This document shows positions 6,985 through 14,855 of a stretch of DNA of 64,000 nt, in pieces. The translations under genes and the position numbers were made by a program. This DNA is from Chloroflexota bacterium. GTDB lineage: Bacteria; Chloroflexota; Dehalococcoidia; FW602-bin16. The notes beneath the pieces are model-generated. The model made no database searches. It saw only the letters and a list, made by a program, of their open reading frames with translations, and was not told the DNA's origin. Within the stretch, counting starts at the first letter, position 1. Each line of letters starts with the position of its first letter. The stretch is taken from contig SCTZ01000173.1 in assembly GCA_004297765.1 (NCBI GenBank), positions 21,883 through 85,882 of the forward strand, read 5' to 3'.

Positions 6985-9603
6985 TCAGCGCGGGTTCACC
7001 ACTTTGACCGTCAGAATTTCCTGTCCGTTGGCTATTGCCCCTGCATCGGGCGAATTTCCGGCTGGACGCACGGCCACGAGGAGTCTGTATAGGCCGGGGC
7101 GTGTATCCGGGCTGATCTGCAGTTGGCGCCGGTCGCGCACGATCTCTCCGACCGGCCACTGGCTGATAGGATAGGCATCGCTGCCGGGGGCGCCGAACTG
7201 CTGGGCAATGACCTGGCCCTGCTCGTCGACCAGTTGGTACGAGGCGATCAGGTCGGAACGACCGGCCCGGCTGAGCTGCCAAAAGAGGCTGAGCTGAAGT
7301 ACGCCCCCGGGACGGATTTCGGTAGGACCTTCGCTGCCCTTGATGCCCAGCCCATCCTGAAACTCGACGATCGGCTGAACGGCGAGCTTCTTAGCCCGCA
7401 CGAAGGGAGCCCGGGTGACCTTCAGCGTTCCCAGATCGATCGAGTCGGCTCCTCCCTGTCCACTGGAGATAGGCAGCCTCTGGCCCGATTTGGGATCGTA
7501 GACGCCCAAGACCAACCGATATTCCACGGGCGGCGCTCCCGACGACACCGGTAGGTTGGCTGCCCCCTGCACCGCTTCGCCCGCGCCCCAGCGGGACGTA
7601 GGAAGACCTTTGTTGATCAGGGGCAGATCCAGTTGGCTGTAGATTCGTCCGTCCGGCAGGAGCATATGAACGAAGAGCGAGAGGTTACGATCCAGCGGCT
7701 GGTCCGCTTTCCATTGCATGGCCAGGCGAACCGCTGTCCCGGAGGCTACGGAGTCCGCGCTCAGACCGACGCTTTGCAACTCCAACTGCTCTCCAAATAG
7801 GACGTTCATCGCGGTCTGACGCGGAACGGTCCGGGCCACGCCGGCAGGGGGGACGATGTTGACGAGGCGAAAGGTGTCGAACCAAGTATTGGTAGCCTCT
7901 GCCCCGTACTTCTGAAGTGTGCTCTGCAGCAACCCGAATCGACCGTCATCGCCCCGCACACCGTCTAGAACAAGCCAGATCTGCGACGCACCGTCTGCGG
8001 CGCGTTTCAGATTCTCGAGCTTCCGGTCCAAGCCAATGTCCCAATCCTCGGGCATGATCCAGTAGTCAGCCTTCGGCAGTTGTGGATGGACGAAGGCGAA
8101 GGCCTCGCTGGAGGATACCACAATCAACTGCCGGGTTGTGGATAGCGGCTCCACAAAGCGCTTCAGCAGGTAGTAGTCTCCCTGGTCGGAATATGCTCTG
8201 TAAAGGCCAGCGCCGCTGACCACGAATAGCAGGACGAGTCCAACCGCTGCCGGTCGTGCCAGGCGCGCTTTGGCGAGACGAAGGAGTGGTTGGAGTGGAG
8301 AGTGCAACACGGCCGCGGCTTCCACGGTCATGATAGCCAGAACAAGCGTGCGTCCCAGCGTGGCCAACCACAAAACCCAGGATTGCTCTGTAAAGAAGAG
8401 CTCGTATAGGGGAAAGGTCAGAAAATTGGACAGGCTGTACAGCAGGATCAGCACGGCGCCCCACAGGTTCGGCAGGAGGACGATGATGAAGGGGAGGACG
8501 TACACCGCGAATTGCGGGCTGTATCCTTTGGACCAGAGGAAGAAAAGACCGACCGTGAAAGCGGTCAAGGCGACGATCTTCGTGGGCTGACGCCAGTCCT
8601 CACGACGCAGGTAGACGACTCCGCCTAACATGACAAAGGCCAAAGTTATCCACGTCCATGGCATCGTGGATGGATGTCCCTGCCAGGCCGCGCTTTCGGG
8701 GCGGAAGTGATCTTCCAGGGCGGCCACAACGCCCACGCCGTAGTAGCTCTCCAGCAGCGCCCAGATCGTCTCCCAGGACGAGCGCACCAGGGCGGCGCGG
8801 AAGCTGGCCACCAGCATGGCGCCATTGATCAGCGCGAACGGAGCGGCGATGACTGCGACGGTGGCAGTCCAGACCGCCACGTAGACCACGCGATCACGCC
8901 AGCGCCATAGCACGCGCACGGCCACCGGCAGGAGCAGGGCCGGCAGGAGCTTGGTCATGAAGCCCATCCCGCTGACCAGAGCGCCGAGCCTGGGATGGCC
9001 CGCCAGCAGCAGGTATAGCGACGCCAGCAGGAGAAAAGCCGGAATGCTGTCATACCAGCCGAGGGTGATGTACAGCGGAAGCAAGAGGAGAGCGTAGATC
9101 ATGGCCGCGCGCTGCCCCACCAAAACCCCGTAGCACCGTCGGCAGATGAGGTACACCAGGGTTAGATTTCCCACGTCTGCCAACATGGAGAGTCCGCCCA
9201 GCAGCATATAGAAGGAGAACAAATGCGATCGGACAGGAGGGATCAACAGCGATAGCTTGTATGCCCCCACGGCTAGCCAGGCGAAGACCGGCTGGTACTC
9301 GAGCCAGTAGTCCACAAACGGGTATTGTCCGCGCAGCGTCAACTCGGCGAAGCTGCGGTAGAACCAGTAATCGTGGGCTGTCCCTGCTCCGAGAGGGCCG
9401 TTCTGATCGATGAACAGCAGGGCCATTCCTCGCATGGCGACGAAGAGGAGCAGTAGCAACAAAAAGTCGTGATGCTCCTGCGTCAGGGCGTGAATGCTGA
9501 CGCGCCGGGAGATGCGCGCTGGAGAGGAGTCCGGCTCCCGTGTCTGGGGCGAGGTCTCTTCCGGTATTTTCGGCGGCGCAGACGTGCCGGTAGCTTCGGG
9601 CAC
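6985..9603 (-). CDS. GT-C type polytopic glycosyltransferase with C-terminal soluble domain
   Basis: 872 residues. A cytosolic N-terminus is followed by roughly a dozen membrane segments up to about 470 (for example FLLLLLLFVAMRGMALLFID, AAMIYALLLLPLYITLGWYD). An early acidic site (GTAHDYWFYRSFAE) and LEYQPVFAW/WYDSIPA motifs resemble GT-C enzymes of the DUF2029/GT87 type, which use polyprenyl-phosphate sugars. The C-terminal 350 residues form soluble, probably extracytoplasmic beta-rich domains (WKADQPLDRNLSLFVHMLLP; LFWQLSRAGRSDLIASYQLV). GTG start with AGGAGG 9 bases upstream. It is transcribed alone, convergent with the receiver gene. The sugar and acceptor are unknown. Confidence 0.75.
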   Translation of the reverse strand: MPEATGTSAPPKIPEETSPQTREPDSSPARISRRVSIHALTQEHHDFLLLLLLFVAMRGMALLFIDQNGPLGAGTAHDYWFYRSFAELTLRGQYPFVDYWLEYQPVFAWLAVGAYKLSLLIPPVRSHLFSFYMLLGGLSMLADVGNLTLVYLICRRCYGVLVGQRAAMIYALLLLPLYITLGWYDSIPAFLLLASLYLLLAGHPRLGALVSGMGFMTKLLPALLLPVAVRVLWRWRDRVVYVAVWTATVAVIAAPFALINGAMLVASFRAALVRSSWETIWALLESYYGVGVVAALEDHFRPESAAWQGHPSTMPWTWITLAFVMLGGVVYLRREDWRQPTKIVALTAFTVGLFFLWSKGYSPQFAVYVLPFIIVLLPNLWGAVLILLYSLSNFLTFPLYELFFTEQSWVLWLATLGRTLVLAIMTVEAAAVLHSPLQPLLRLAKARLARPAAVGLVLLFVVSGAGLYRAYSDQGDYYLLKRFVEPLSTTRQLIVVSSSEAFAFVHPQLPKADYWIMPEDWDIGLDRKLENLKRAADGASQIWLVLDGVRGDDGRFGLLQSTLQKYGAEATNTWFDTFRLVNIVPPAGVARTVPRQTAMNVLFGEQLELQSVGLSADSVASGTAVRLAMQWKADQPLDRNLSLFVHMLLPDGRIYSQLDLPLINKGLPTSRWGAGEAVQGAANLPVSSGAPPVEYRLVLGVYDPKSGQRLPISSGQGGADSIDLGTLKVTRAPFVRAKKLAVQPIVEFQDGLGIKGSEGPTEIRPGGVLQLSLFWQLSRAGRSDLIASYQLVDEQGQVIAQQFGAPGSDAYPISQWPVGEIVRDRRQLQISPDTRPGLYRLLVAVRPAGNSPDAGAIANGQEILTVKVVNPR

Positions 9604-10071
9604 GGGTCGCGGTCCTCCTGTATGGCCTCGGCGGTCCTGGCTTGCAGTGCCGCGATATCCCCCGGTAGCTGCCCCCGCGGCAAGACCACGCCGAGCCCTA
9701 GCTTGGCGTGGTTGAGGGCTAGGAGCGCCTCAGCAGTGCCGTGATAGAGTATCTGAGATGCGCCTTCTTGGTCATCCTCTCCTGAAGCAGAGATCAGCAA
9801 TTGCAGAGCGCGAAGGCGGGTCCTGGGAGCGTCCGCCTGAGGCGGGCGCGAGCGCTTGCACCCGCCTCAGGCGGACGCTCCCAGGCAGCACCGTCTCTCA
9901 CAATTAACACCACGTCTCATCTAATTAATTGTGCACCATAGCGCACGAAGGCTATATTAGTCAATGTCGTTTCTGGAAGCCCCCTCGCCGTTCTGAGATA
10001 ATACAATGGACACCTGCGTGCTGCCACAACGGCTGAGCCGCTAGGATGCTGGGAAGCTGAGGAGGTTCCAG
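9604..10071. other. Intergenic region with hairpin repeat
   Basis: 468 bases between divergent genes. It holds the 25-bp inverted repeat at 9822-9885 and a short minus-strand open frame that I do not accept as a gene. A TACAAT box at 10002-10007 precedes the 10072 gene but has no recognisable -35 at 16-18 bases, so it is not called as a promoter. Confidence 0.4.
9822..9885. repeat. Long perfect inverted repeat (dispersed hairpin)
   Basis: Perfect 25-bp arms (9822-9846 and 9861-9885) around a 14-base loop. The arms begin CCTGGGAGCG and end CGCTCCCAGG, the same termini as the hairpin at 57079-57141. No T-run follows, so it is better seen as a dispersed palindromic repeat than as a terminator. 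Confidence 0.75.
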
Positions 10072-10344
10072 ATGTCAGACTTCACCCCGACCGAAAATGA
10101 GTCCGCCTCGCACGAGGACGAGCTGCGCGCCGAAGGCTGGGAGCGGCAGTTCACGGCCGACGAGCCGCGTCTGAGCGAATCCGTCCAGCTCTTCGAGTCC
10201 ATCGGCTACGAAGTGCGCGTGGAGGAAGAGACGGGCTGCGGCCGAGAATGCAACGTCTGCTTCAGCGCAGCCCCAGAACGCTACAAGGTCATTTATACAC
10301 GCCGCAAATCAGAAGCTCGCGACCAACTGGAAGAGCTGTTCTGA
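10072..10344 (+). CDS. Small acidic protein with a CGRECNVC motif
   Basis: 90 residues, acidic. The first half is hydrophilic (SASHEDELRAEGWERQFTAD), the second half reads as helix-strand-loop-strand: LSESVQLFESIGYEVRVEEE, then TGCGRECNVCF, then YKVIYTRR. The C-x3-C-x2-C spacing could bind a metal or form disulfides. A strong GGAGG lies 8 bases before the ATG. Small proteins of this look exist in other environmental bacteria, but I cannot name a function. Monocistronic, followed by a palindrome. Confidence 0.7.
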   Translation: MSDFTPTENESASHEDELRAEGWERQFTADEPRLSESVQLFESIGYEVRVEEETGCGRECNVCFSAAPERYKVIYTRRKSEARDQLEELF

Positions 10345-10380
10345 AAGAATTTGGGGGCTGGAGGGCTCGGTGCCGTGCCA

Positions 10381-10477
10381 TAGTGCAACGTTTCATACAT
10401 GAGGGGTCCTGTCGGACAAGACCGCCGCGGTTTTCGAAAACCGCGGCGGTCCCTGGAGTGGATCGAATTGTGCCCTA
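10381..10477. repeat. MITE-like element with central perfect palindrome
   Basis: The core is a perfect 32-bp palindrome at 10420-10451 (left half GACCGCCGCGGTTTTC). It is flanked by weakly matching ends beginning with TA: TAGTGCAACGTTTC on the left, and TAGGGCACAATTCG on the right read inward. The left end matches 11 of 14 positions of the IS630 terminal repeat TAGTGCGTCGTTCC at 52338-52352, and the core matches the left half of the palindrome inside the 18693-18828 element. The palindrome may also act as a transcription barrier behind the 10072 gene. Element borders are inferred. Confidence 0.5.
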
Positions 10478-10545
10478 GCCGCACCGCGGCTTCCGCGCCG
10501 ATGGCGACTCAGAAAGCGAGCGCGTCAGGGCGTTGGTAATCGGGT

Positions 10546-11649
10546 CTATCTTCCGCTGATCACCGAGACCGTGTCATCATCGCTGTTGACGACGTAGGCG
10601 TTGCTGGTTACAGGGTTTACCGCTATGTTCGTCGGCTGGTTGCCGACCTGGATGATGGCTAGAACTTCGTTGCTTACCCCATCGATCGCCGCTACGATAT
10701 TCGTGGTCTCATCCACTACGTAGATACGGTCAAGCACCGCATCCACAGCCAGAGCAGTTGGACCGGCGGTGATGGGAATCGTGGCAAAGACAACGTTGGT
10801 TGTCCCGCTGATGGCTGAAACACTCGAACCGGCGAAGTTGCCTACGTAGATGACGTCGGTTATTGGGTTCAAGATGCCAGCCAGAGGCTGGGCTCCAACA
10901 GGAAGCGTGGAAACGACGACGTTGGCTATCCCATCGATGATCGAGACCGTGTCGCTGCCGTTGTTTAGCACGTAGACGAGGTTGTTCAGCGGGTCGACTA
11001 CTAACGCTTCCGGACCGATGCCGACCGGAACATTGGCAATGACAGTATTGGTGTTTCCATCGATCACCGACAAGGTCCGCGAGTTTGTGTTAGCCACGTA
11101 AATGCGATTGTGGCCTGGATTAACCCCCAAACCTGTTGGGCGGAAACCGACGTTCACGTTCGCCAGAAGAACATTGGCGTTCCCGTCGATCACGGAGACG
11201 CTGTTATCTTGGAAGTTCGAGACATAGATGAAATTGGTAGCAGGGTTAATCGCCAAGCGCGTTGGCTGCGACCCAACTGCAACAGTCGCTATGACGGCGT
11301 TAGCGCCTGCATCAATCACAGAGACGGAGTTGCTGCCGGCGTTGACTACGTAGATGCGGTTCAGAGCCGGGTTGAATGCTGCCTGCAGTGGGGCAACACC
11401 GACCCCGACCGTGGCTATGACGTTGTTCGTTGCTCCGTTGATGACCGAGACGGTGTTGTCGCGCAGGTTCGTCACGTAGACAACGTTGGTCCCCGCGTTC
11501 ACCGCCACGCCAGATGGGCTATCGCCGACAGCAATCGTGGCGACCACGTTTTGTGTTGCGGCCGGCGCGCTGAATCCGACGGAAAACACGAATACGGTTA
11601 GCAGTGCCATCAGGACTTGGGCACCGCGCATCAAGTTTCTGCTCACCAT
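10546..11649 (-). CDS. Secreted YVTN-type beta-propeller protein
   Basis: 367 residues. A signal peptide (MVSRNLMRGAQVLMALLTVFVFSVGFSAPA) is followed by eight or so repeats of about 42 residues of the form NRIYVxNxxxNTVSVIDGxTNxVIATVPVGxxP, the YVTN/YncE propeller repeat. Such proteins are extracytoplasmic and may bind other macromolecules; the ligand is unknown. The ATG at 11649 is chosen because ACGAGG lies 6 bases upstream and the signal peptide starts there; an open extension upstream to 11766 has no such support. Nucleotide repeats within the gene could recombine. Confidence 0.88.
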   Translation of the reverse strand: MVSRNLMRGAQVLMALLTVFVFSVGFSAPAATQNVVATIAVGDSPSGVAVNAGTNVVYVTNLRDNTVSVINGATNNVIATVGVGVAPLQAAFNPALNRIYVVNAGSNSVSVIDAGANAVIATVAVGSQPTRLAINPATNFIYVSNFQDNSVSVIDGNANVLLANVNVGFRPTGLGVNPGHNRIYVANTNSRTLSVIDGNTNTVIANVPVGIGPEALVVDPLNNLVYVLNNGSDTVSIIDGIANVVVSTLPVGAQPLAGILNPITDVIYVGNFAGSSVSAISGTTNVVFATIPITAGPTALAVDAVLDRIYVVDETTNIVAAIDGVSNEVLAIIQVGNQPTNIAVNPVTSNAYVVNSDDDTVSVISGR

Positions 11650-11829
11650 GAAACCTCGTAGTGAAAAAATATCGGAATCCTCTGGCGCTCGCTTTTCACC
11701 TGAGAAGAATGTGAAGCACGAGCGATAGATTCCGAGCTTCTTTCCGTCGCAACATACGTGCCACAAGGGAGGGGCTTGGTGGGCAAGACTTATGCATGAC
11801 TGCGTCCAGCGGCCGAGCGGCGGCTGGCC

Positions 11830-11858
11830 TTGACTTGGCTAGCGGCATCATGTACAAT
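11830..11858 (+). promoter_or_regulatory. Promoter of the tRNA array
   Basis: TTGACT (11830-11835), 17-base spacer, TACAAT (11853-11858). The predicted start is near 11866, 23 bases before the first tRNA. The boxes closely match the promoters at 1201-1229 and 16616-16644. Confidence 0.75.
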
Positions 11859-11888
11859 TCCCCGTGTCGATGGCGCACCGCGCCGCGC

Positions 11889-11962
11889 GGGCGGTTAGCT
11901 CAGTTGGCACGAGCGCTTGCTTCACACGCAAGAGGTCACTGGTTCAAGCCCAGTACCGCCCA
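11889..11962 (+). tRNA. tRNA-Val(CAC)
   Basis: 74 bases with a seven-pair acceptor stem GGGCGGT/ACCGCCC. The anticodon stem CTTGC/GCAAG encloses loop TTCACAC, giving anticodon CAC. T-arm loop TTCAAGC is standard and the discriminator is A. The 3' CCA is not encoded (ACCG follows). First of four tRNA genes on the same strand. Confidence 0.95.
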
Positions 11963-11994
11963 CCGTGGGTGCCTACCAGAGGCGCCCGCAACGC

Positions 11995-12080
11995 GCCGAA
12001 GTGGCGGAACGGCAGACGCGCTACATTCAGGGTGTAGTGTCCGTACGGGCGTGGGGGTTCAAATCCCCCCTTCGGCACCA
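11995..12080 (+). tRNA. tRNA-Leu(CAG)
   Basis: Class II tRNA with acceptor stem GCCGAAG/CTTCGGC. Anticodon stem CTACA/TGTAG encloses TTCAGGG, giving CAG. A long variable arm (TGTCCGTACGGGCG) fits leucine. Discriminator A and encoded CCA (12078-12080). Confidence 0.95.
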
Positions 12081-12093
12081 GTCCAGTTCACAT

Positions 12094-12170
12094 GCGCTTG
12101 TAGCTCAATCGGATAGAGCGCAGCCCTGCGGAGGCTGAGGTTGTGGGTTCAAGTCCCGCCAAGCGTACCA
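12094..12170 (+). tRNA. tRNA-Arg(GCG)
   Basis: 74-base body plus encoded CCA. Anticodon stem CAGCC/GGCTG encloses CTGCGGA, so the anticodon is GCG, reading CGC and CGU. The acceptor stem is GCGCTTG/CAAGCGT, so pair 1-72 is G-T. Most bacteria read this box with an ACG (inosine) tRNA, so GCG is unusual. Confidence 0.9.
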
Positions 12171-12186
12171 TTTCCCCCCCGAATCC

Positions 12187-12260
12187 GGGCGATTAGCTCA
12201 GTTGGCTAGAGCGTCTGTTTTACACACAGAAGGCCGGGGGTTCGAGCCCCTCATCGCCCA
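12187..12260 (+). tRNA. tRNA-Val(TAC), island integration site
   Basis: Acceptor stem GGGCGAT/ATCGCCC, anticodon stem TCTGT/ACAGA with loop TTTACAC, anticodon TAC, discriminator A; CCA is not fully encoded. Its part from the anticodon loop to the 3' end is repeated at 53627-53668, which marks it as the probable attachment site of the island. Confidence 0.95.
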
Positions 12261-12262
12261 CC
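12221..12262 (+). repeat. Probable attachment-site repeat (left)
   Basis: The 42-base 3' segment of tRNA-Val(TAC) matches 53627-53668 at 38 positions in the same orientation, starting at the anticodon loop, where tyrosine recombinases commonly cross over. An integrase fragment lies just to its right, as usual for islands in tRNA genes. Confidence 0.7.
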
Positions 12263-12293
12263 CTGTTTCCCGCATGTAGACGCCACAGATGCG

Positions 12294-12395
12294 CTATTCA
12301 TCCCGCCCATCCCTTCCTCGCCTAGCCTGCTTCTGCCCACGGTTTGCCCACGGATCTAGGAATTGCCCACGTCCTTGATGTTCGACGGTTCCGCC
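12294..12395 (-). pseudogene. Relic of an integrase-like C-terminal tail
   Basis: On the minus strand, running toward the tRNA, the frame reads ...GRGQFLDPWANRGQKQARR...*. The WANRGQK motif recurs in the relics at 13718-13819 and 53465-53593, each lying beside a tRNA 3' end. The position fits the 3' end of a tyrosine-recombinase gene, but no catalytic region is joined to it. Confidence 0.4.
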
Positions 12396-12414
12396 AACGG
12401 GTGCACTGCGGCCA

Positions 12415-13026
12415 CTAGCGTACGCGCTCGGGAATAGAGTTGAACAGCTCTTGAATCTCCTTCTCCTTCTCAGGCCATCTTGCGAATACACGAGGGCTCG
12501 GATGCCAAGTTCTGGTTTGCTGTACATGCGGAGCGACGATCTGTAGAATCTGACCCTCGGCAGATTGGGACTTTCTTCCCATGAGCACAATGAGCCTCAG
12601 TTCAGTCAACATGTCAACCAGCTCACGCAGATATGGGAAGGACACTTGCACGTCGGCTCTAGTAACAGGACGTATTCTGCCGTCTCGCCCCACAAACCAT
12701 GGAACGATGTTCCAGAGCATCGTGTGTCGACGTGGTATTGTCGCCTTGCTTAGCAACCCGCACATGCTTCTTGCGGTGCGATCGGCGTTATTCCGCGAGA
12801 TGAATCCCGATTCGACGGCCCTCGGGCCAGGGGCTTCTAGCAGAAGAAGGACCTTGGCCTGAATCCCTCCGTCACAGGGGTCAGGATACGGCACGATGTG
12901 CTGTGCCCTTCCAATCCGCTCCACGAAATCTCGCAAGGGTCTAACATGTGGCAGGCTTAGCATCTCAAGCCGGCGCAATTGCTCACGCTCGTCCTGGAGG
13001 GCGTACGGCTCATCTTCTTTAGCCAT
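12415..13026 (-). CDS. Uracil-DNA glycosylase superfamily protein
   Basis: 203 residues. A beta-strand with VLLLLEAPGPRA (about residues 55-65) resembles the active-site loop of UDG families 4-6 (GEAPG-like). MLWNIVPWF and a later VLMGRKSQSAEG strand-loop plus WHPSPR (the catalytic His loop, HPS) complete the fold order. No Fe-S cysteine set is apparent. The ATG at 13026 overlaps the stop of the integrase fragment by 8 bases (ATGGCTAA), so the two were coupled. The deviation from canonical motifs leaves the base specificity open. Such genes are found as cargo of integrative elements. Confidence 0.65.
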   Translation of the reverse strand: MAKEDEPYALQDEREQLRRLEMLSLPHVRPLRDFVERIGRAQHIVPYPDPCDGGIQAKVLLLLEAPGPRAVESGFISRNNADRTARSMCGLLSKATIPRRHTMLWNIVPWFVGRDGRIRPVTRADVQVSFPYLRELVDMLTELRLIVLMGRKSQSAEGQILQIVAPHVQQTRTWHPSPRVFARWPEKEKEIQELFNSIPERVR

Positions 13027-13540
13027 GGGCTGAGTCATGCCGCACAGTGAGCAACTCGTCGAGTTGACGCGCGGCATCCTCCTGCATTCCTGGCAGAACG
13101 TGCGAGTACAGGTCCATGGTGATCGCGACACCGGCATGGACTAGCCGCTCACTCACTACCTTGGCCGGGATGTTCTGCAAGAGCAGCAAGGTCGCGTGTG
13201 TGTGGCGCAGGCCGTGAAACGGGATGCGACGCACGCCCGCCGCGTCACAGGTTCGCAGAAAAGCGTGGTACAGGTTCCCTGGGTCTATCGGCGTGCCCTG
13301 TGGCGTGCAGAAGACCAGATCGTTGTCCTGCCACGCCGGCCCCAACATCAGACGTCCAGCGTTCTGCTTCGCCTTGTGCGCCTTCAGAAGCTCCAACACT
13401 CCATCCGATAGGGCGATGCGTCGGCGGCCGCGTGCGCTCTTTGGTTGGCCGAAAACCAACCCACGGCGTTGCCACCCTTTATCCGCCTCCCCTACGGGCA
13501 GGTGCTGGACGCGCATGACTTCGGAACGCACGCGTTCCAT
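13019..13540 (-). pseudogene. Tyrosine recombinase, catalytic-domain fragment
   Basis: 173 residues covering the C-terminal part of a phage-type integrase. Seen are SARGRRRIALSDGVLELLKAHK (the beta-hairpin region), HGLRHTHATLLL (H-x-x-R motif), a following His in SERLVHAG and the nucleophile region MDLYSHVLPGM. The N-terminal arm- and core-binding domains and the first catalytic Arg region are absent; the sequence upstream (13541-13717) has no frame continuing the family. It is therefore truncated and probably inactive. It sits 0.8 kb inside the left attachment site. Confidence 0.8.
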
Positions 13541-13717
13541 GTCCGGGTCCGGTGCGAGCGGTGTAAGGGCGGCCGGTAGGTGAACAGAGCCCCAGCAGTT
13601 GCCCCTGGGGCTCGCCTCTCTCTACCTGGCTCTGCGATTCGGTAGCCACTACCGAAAGGACCGAAACGTGAACACCACTGCAATCTACCAGCTTCCTCAG
13701 CGCAGGCGGGTCTGCGC

Positions 13718-13819
13718 TCATTCCTTTTGCCCACGATTTGCCCACGGACTGCCCGAATAGGACTTGACGATGATACAGGCAGGCGCGTTTGCGGCACCGG
13801 GACGCCAAACCAGGGATGG
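13718..13819 (-). pseudogene. Second integrase-tail relic
   Basis: The minus-strand frame reads PSLVWRPGAANAPA...YSGSPWANRGQKE*. The copy at 53465-53593 reads PSLVWRPDAANEPA...SSWAIRGQN in the same phase, with several differences at third codon positions, which suggests both derive from a coding sequence. Each copy lies left of a tRNA 3' fragment. Confidence 0.45.
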
Positions 13820-13850
13820 GGATAGACGGGCAAAGATGACCAAAAGCCAA

Positions 13851-13895
13851 CTTCAGAACAGAGGGTCGGGGGTTCGAATCCCTCCAGGCGCGCCA
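13851..13895 (+). repeat. tRNA 3' fragment (probably Arg), relic attachment site
   Basis: From the anticodon loop onward this is a tRNA half: T-arm GGGGGTTCGAATCCCTC, acceptor strand CAGGCGC, discriminator G and encoded CCA. The 5' half is absent. The ...GGCGCGCCA end resembles arginine tRNAs, but the isotype is uncertain. It marks an attachment site of an earlier or nested element. Confidence 0.65.
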
Positions 13896-14015
13896 TAGAA
13901 AGAGTGAACACGAGCCAGATATGAGCCATCCGAACCACTAAGTGGCCGGGTCGCTCATCTGCTTTTGGCACCGGATTGGCACCGAGGGCATGAAGAGGGC
14001 GCTTACGGCACCTTG

Positions 14016-14807
14016 TTACCGTCCCGTGAACCGCGAAGCACGCTTGGCGAGAAAGGCCTCGATACCCTCGCGGAAATCCTCTGTCGTGCCAGACTGAGCA
14101 ATCGACCACCCTTCTTGGTTCAGTTGCGCGGCCAAGTCCGATTGCAGTGCGCTATTCAACAGCTGCTTGGTGCGACCGATGGCTACTGTCGGACCAGATG
14201 CAAGGCGAGCCGCCAGTTCGTACGTTGCCTGCGCAAGCTCTTTCGCCGGCGCTACACGGTGAACTAACCCCAATTGGAGCGCCTCTGCCGCATCAATATT
14301 CCTCGGCAGCAAGAATAGTTCGGTCGCCTTGAAATGCCCGAGCGACTTGGTGAGGAAGTAGCTAGTGCCGCAGTCTGGCGACGCGGCGATGTTTAGGTAG
14401 GCAGTGTTGAACTTCGCAGCGTCCGACGCGATGCGCAGATCGCAGGCCATGGCAATGCCAAGGCCGCCACCAGCTGTGACACCGTTGATAGAGGCGACCA
14501 CTGGCTTCGGCAATTCCCTTATCGCCAGAATCGCGTCGTGAACGGACTTCGTAAGCTTGAGAAAGAAAGCCAACACATCGCCTTCCAACGCGTCCCGCAT
14601 CCCGCGAATGTCTCCACCACTTGAGAACGCCTGGCCCACGCCCGTGATCACTACCGCTCGTACATCTTTCCGTTCTGCACATCGCTTCAGTGCGTCCAGA
14701 AGCTCCCATCCCATTTGGATGCTCAAGGCGTTGAAGGTCTCTGGGCGGTTCAACACAATGGTAGCCACGCCATCCTTTTCGTGATATTGGAGTGATTGGA
14801 AGGTCAT
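14016..14807 (-). CDS. Enoyl-CoA hydratase/isomerase family protein
   Basis: 263 residues, full crotonase length. Oxyanion-hole segments are SSGGDIRGM (about 63-71) and NGVTAGGGLGIAMACDLRIAS (about 107-127). At the usual catalytic Glu pair the sequence reads NIAASPDCGTSYFL, with Asp as in PaaG-type isomerases, so isomerisation of an unsaturated acyl-CoA is as likely as hydration. Downstream of an SDR and iclR on the minus strand, so probably cotranscribed with them and part of the island's acyl-CoA pathway. Confidence 0.85.
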   Translation of the reverse strand: MTFQSLQYHEKDGVATIVLNRPETFNALSIQMGWELLDALKRCAERKDVRAVVITGVGQAFSSGGDIRGMRDALEGDVLAFFLKLTKSVHDAILAIRELPKPVVASINGVTAGGGLGIAMACDLRIASDAAKFNTAYLNIAASPDCGTSYFLTKSLGHFKATELFLLPRNIDAAEALQLGLVHRVAPAKELAQATYELAARLASGPTVAIGRTKQLLNSALQSDLAAQLNQEGWSIAQSGTTEDFREGIEAFLAKRASRFTGR

Positions 14808-14855
14808 TACCGGATGCCTCCTAGTCTCAAATTAGCTCTTCGAGGGAAGGCGCTC

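Larger units (their letters stand above)
13541..14015. other. Mosaic of mobile-element remnants
   Basis: No intact gene. It contains the integrase-tail relic at 13718-13819 and a tRNA 3' fragment at 13851-13895. After those comes a stretch with paired GGCACCGGATTGGCACCGAGG motifs (about 13966-13986) that may be a further integrase 3' end reading leftwards. Confidence 0.5.

Noticed and set aside
9483..9800. Minus-strand 105-codon frame upstream of the glycosyltransferase
   Set aside because: TTG start without a ribosome site, overlaps the start and ribosome site of the better-supported glycosyltransferase gene by 121 bases, no recognised family.
10002..10007. TACAAT box as a promoter for the 10072 gene
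   Set aside because: No acceptable -35 hexamer at 16-18 bases upstream.
13492..14109. 205-codon minus-strand frame containing LEGFEPPTL
   Set aside because: That motif is a well-known false translation across antisense tRNA 3' sequence; the frame crosses the tRNA fragment and mobile-element debris.
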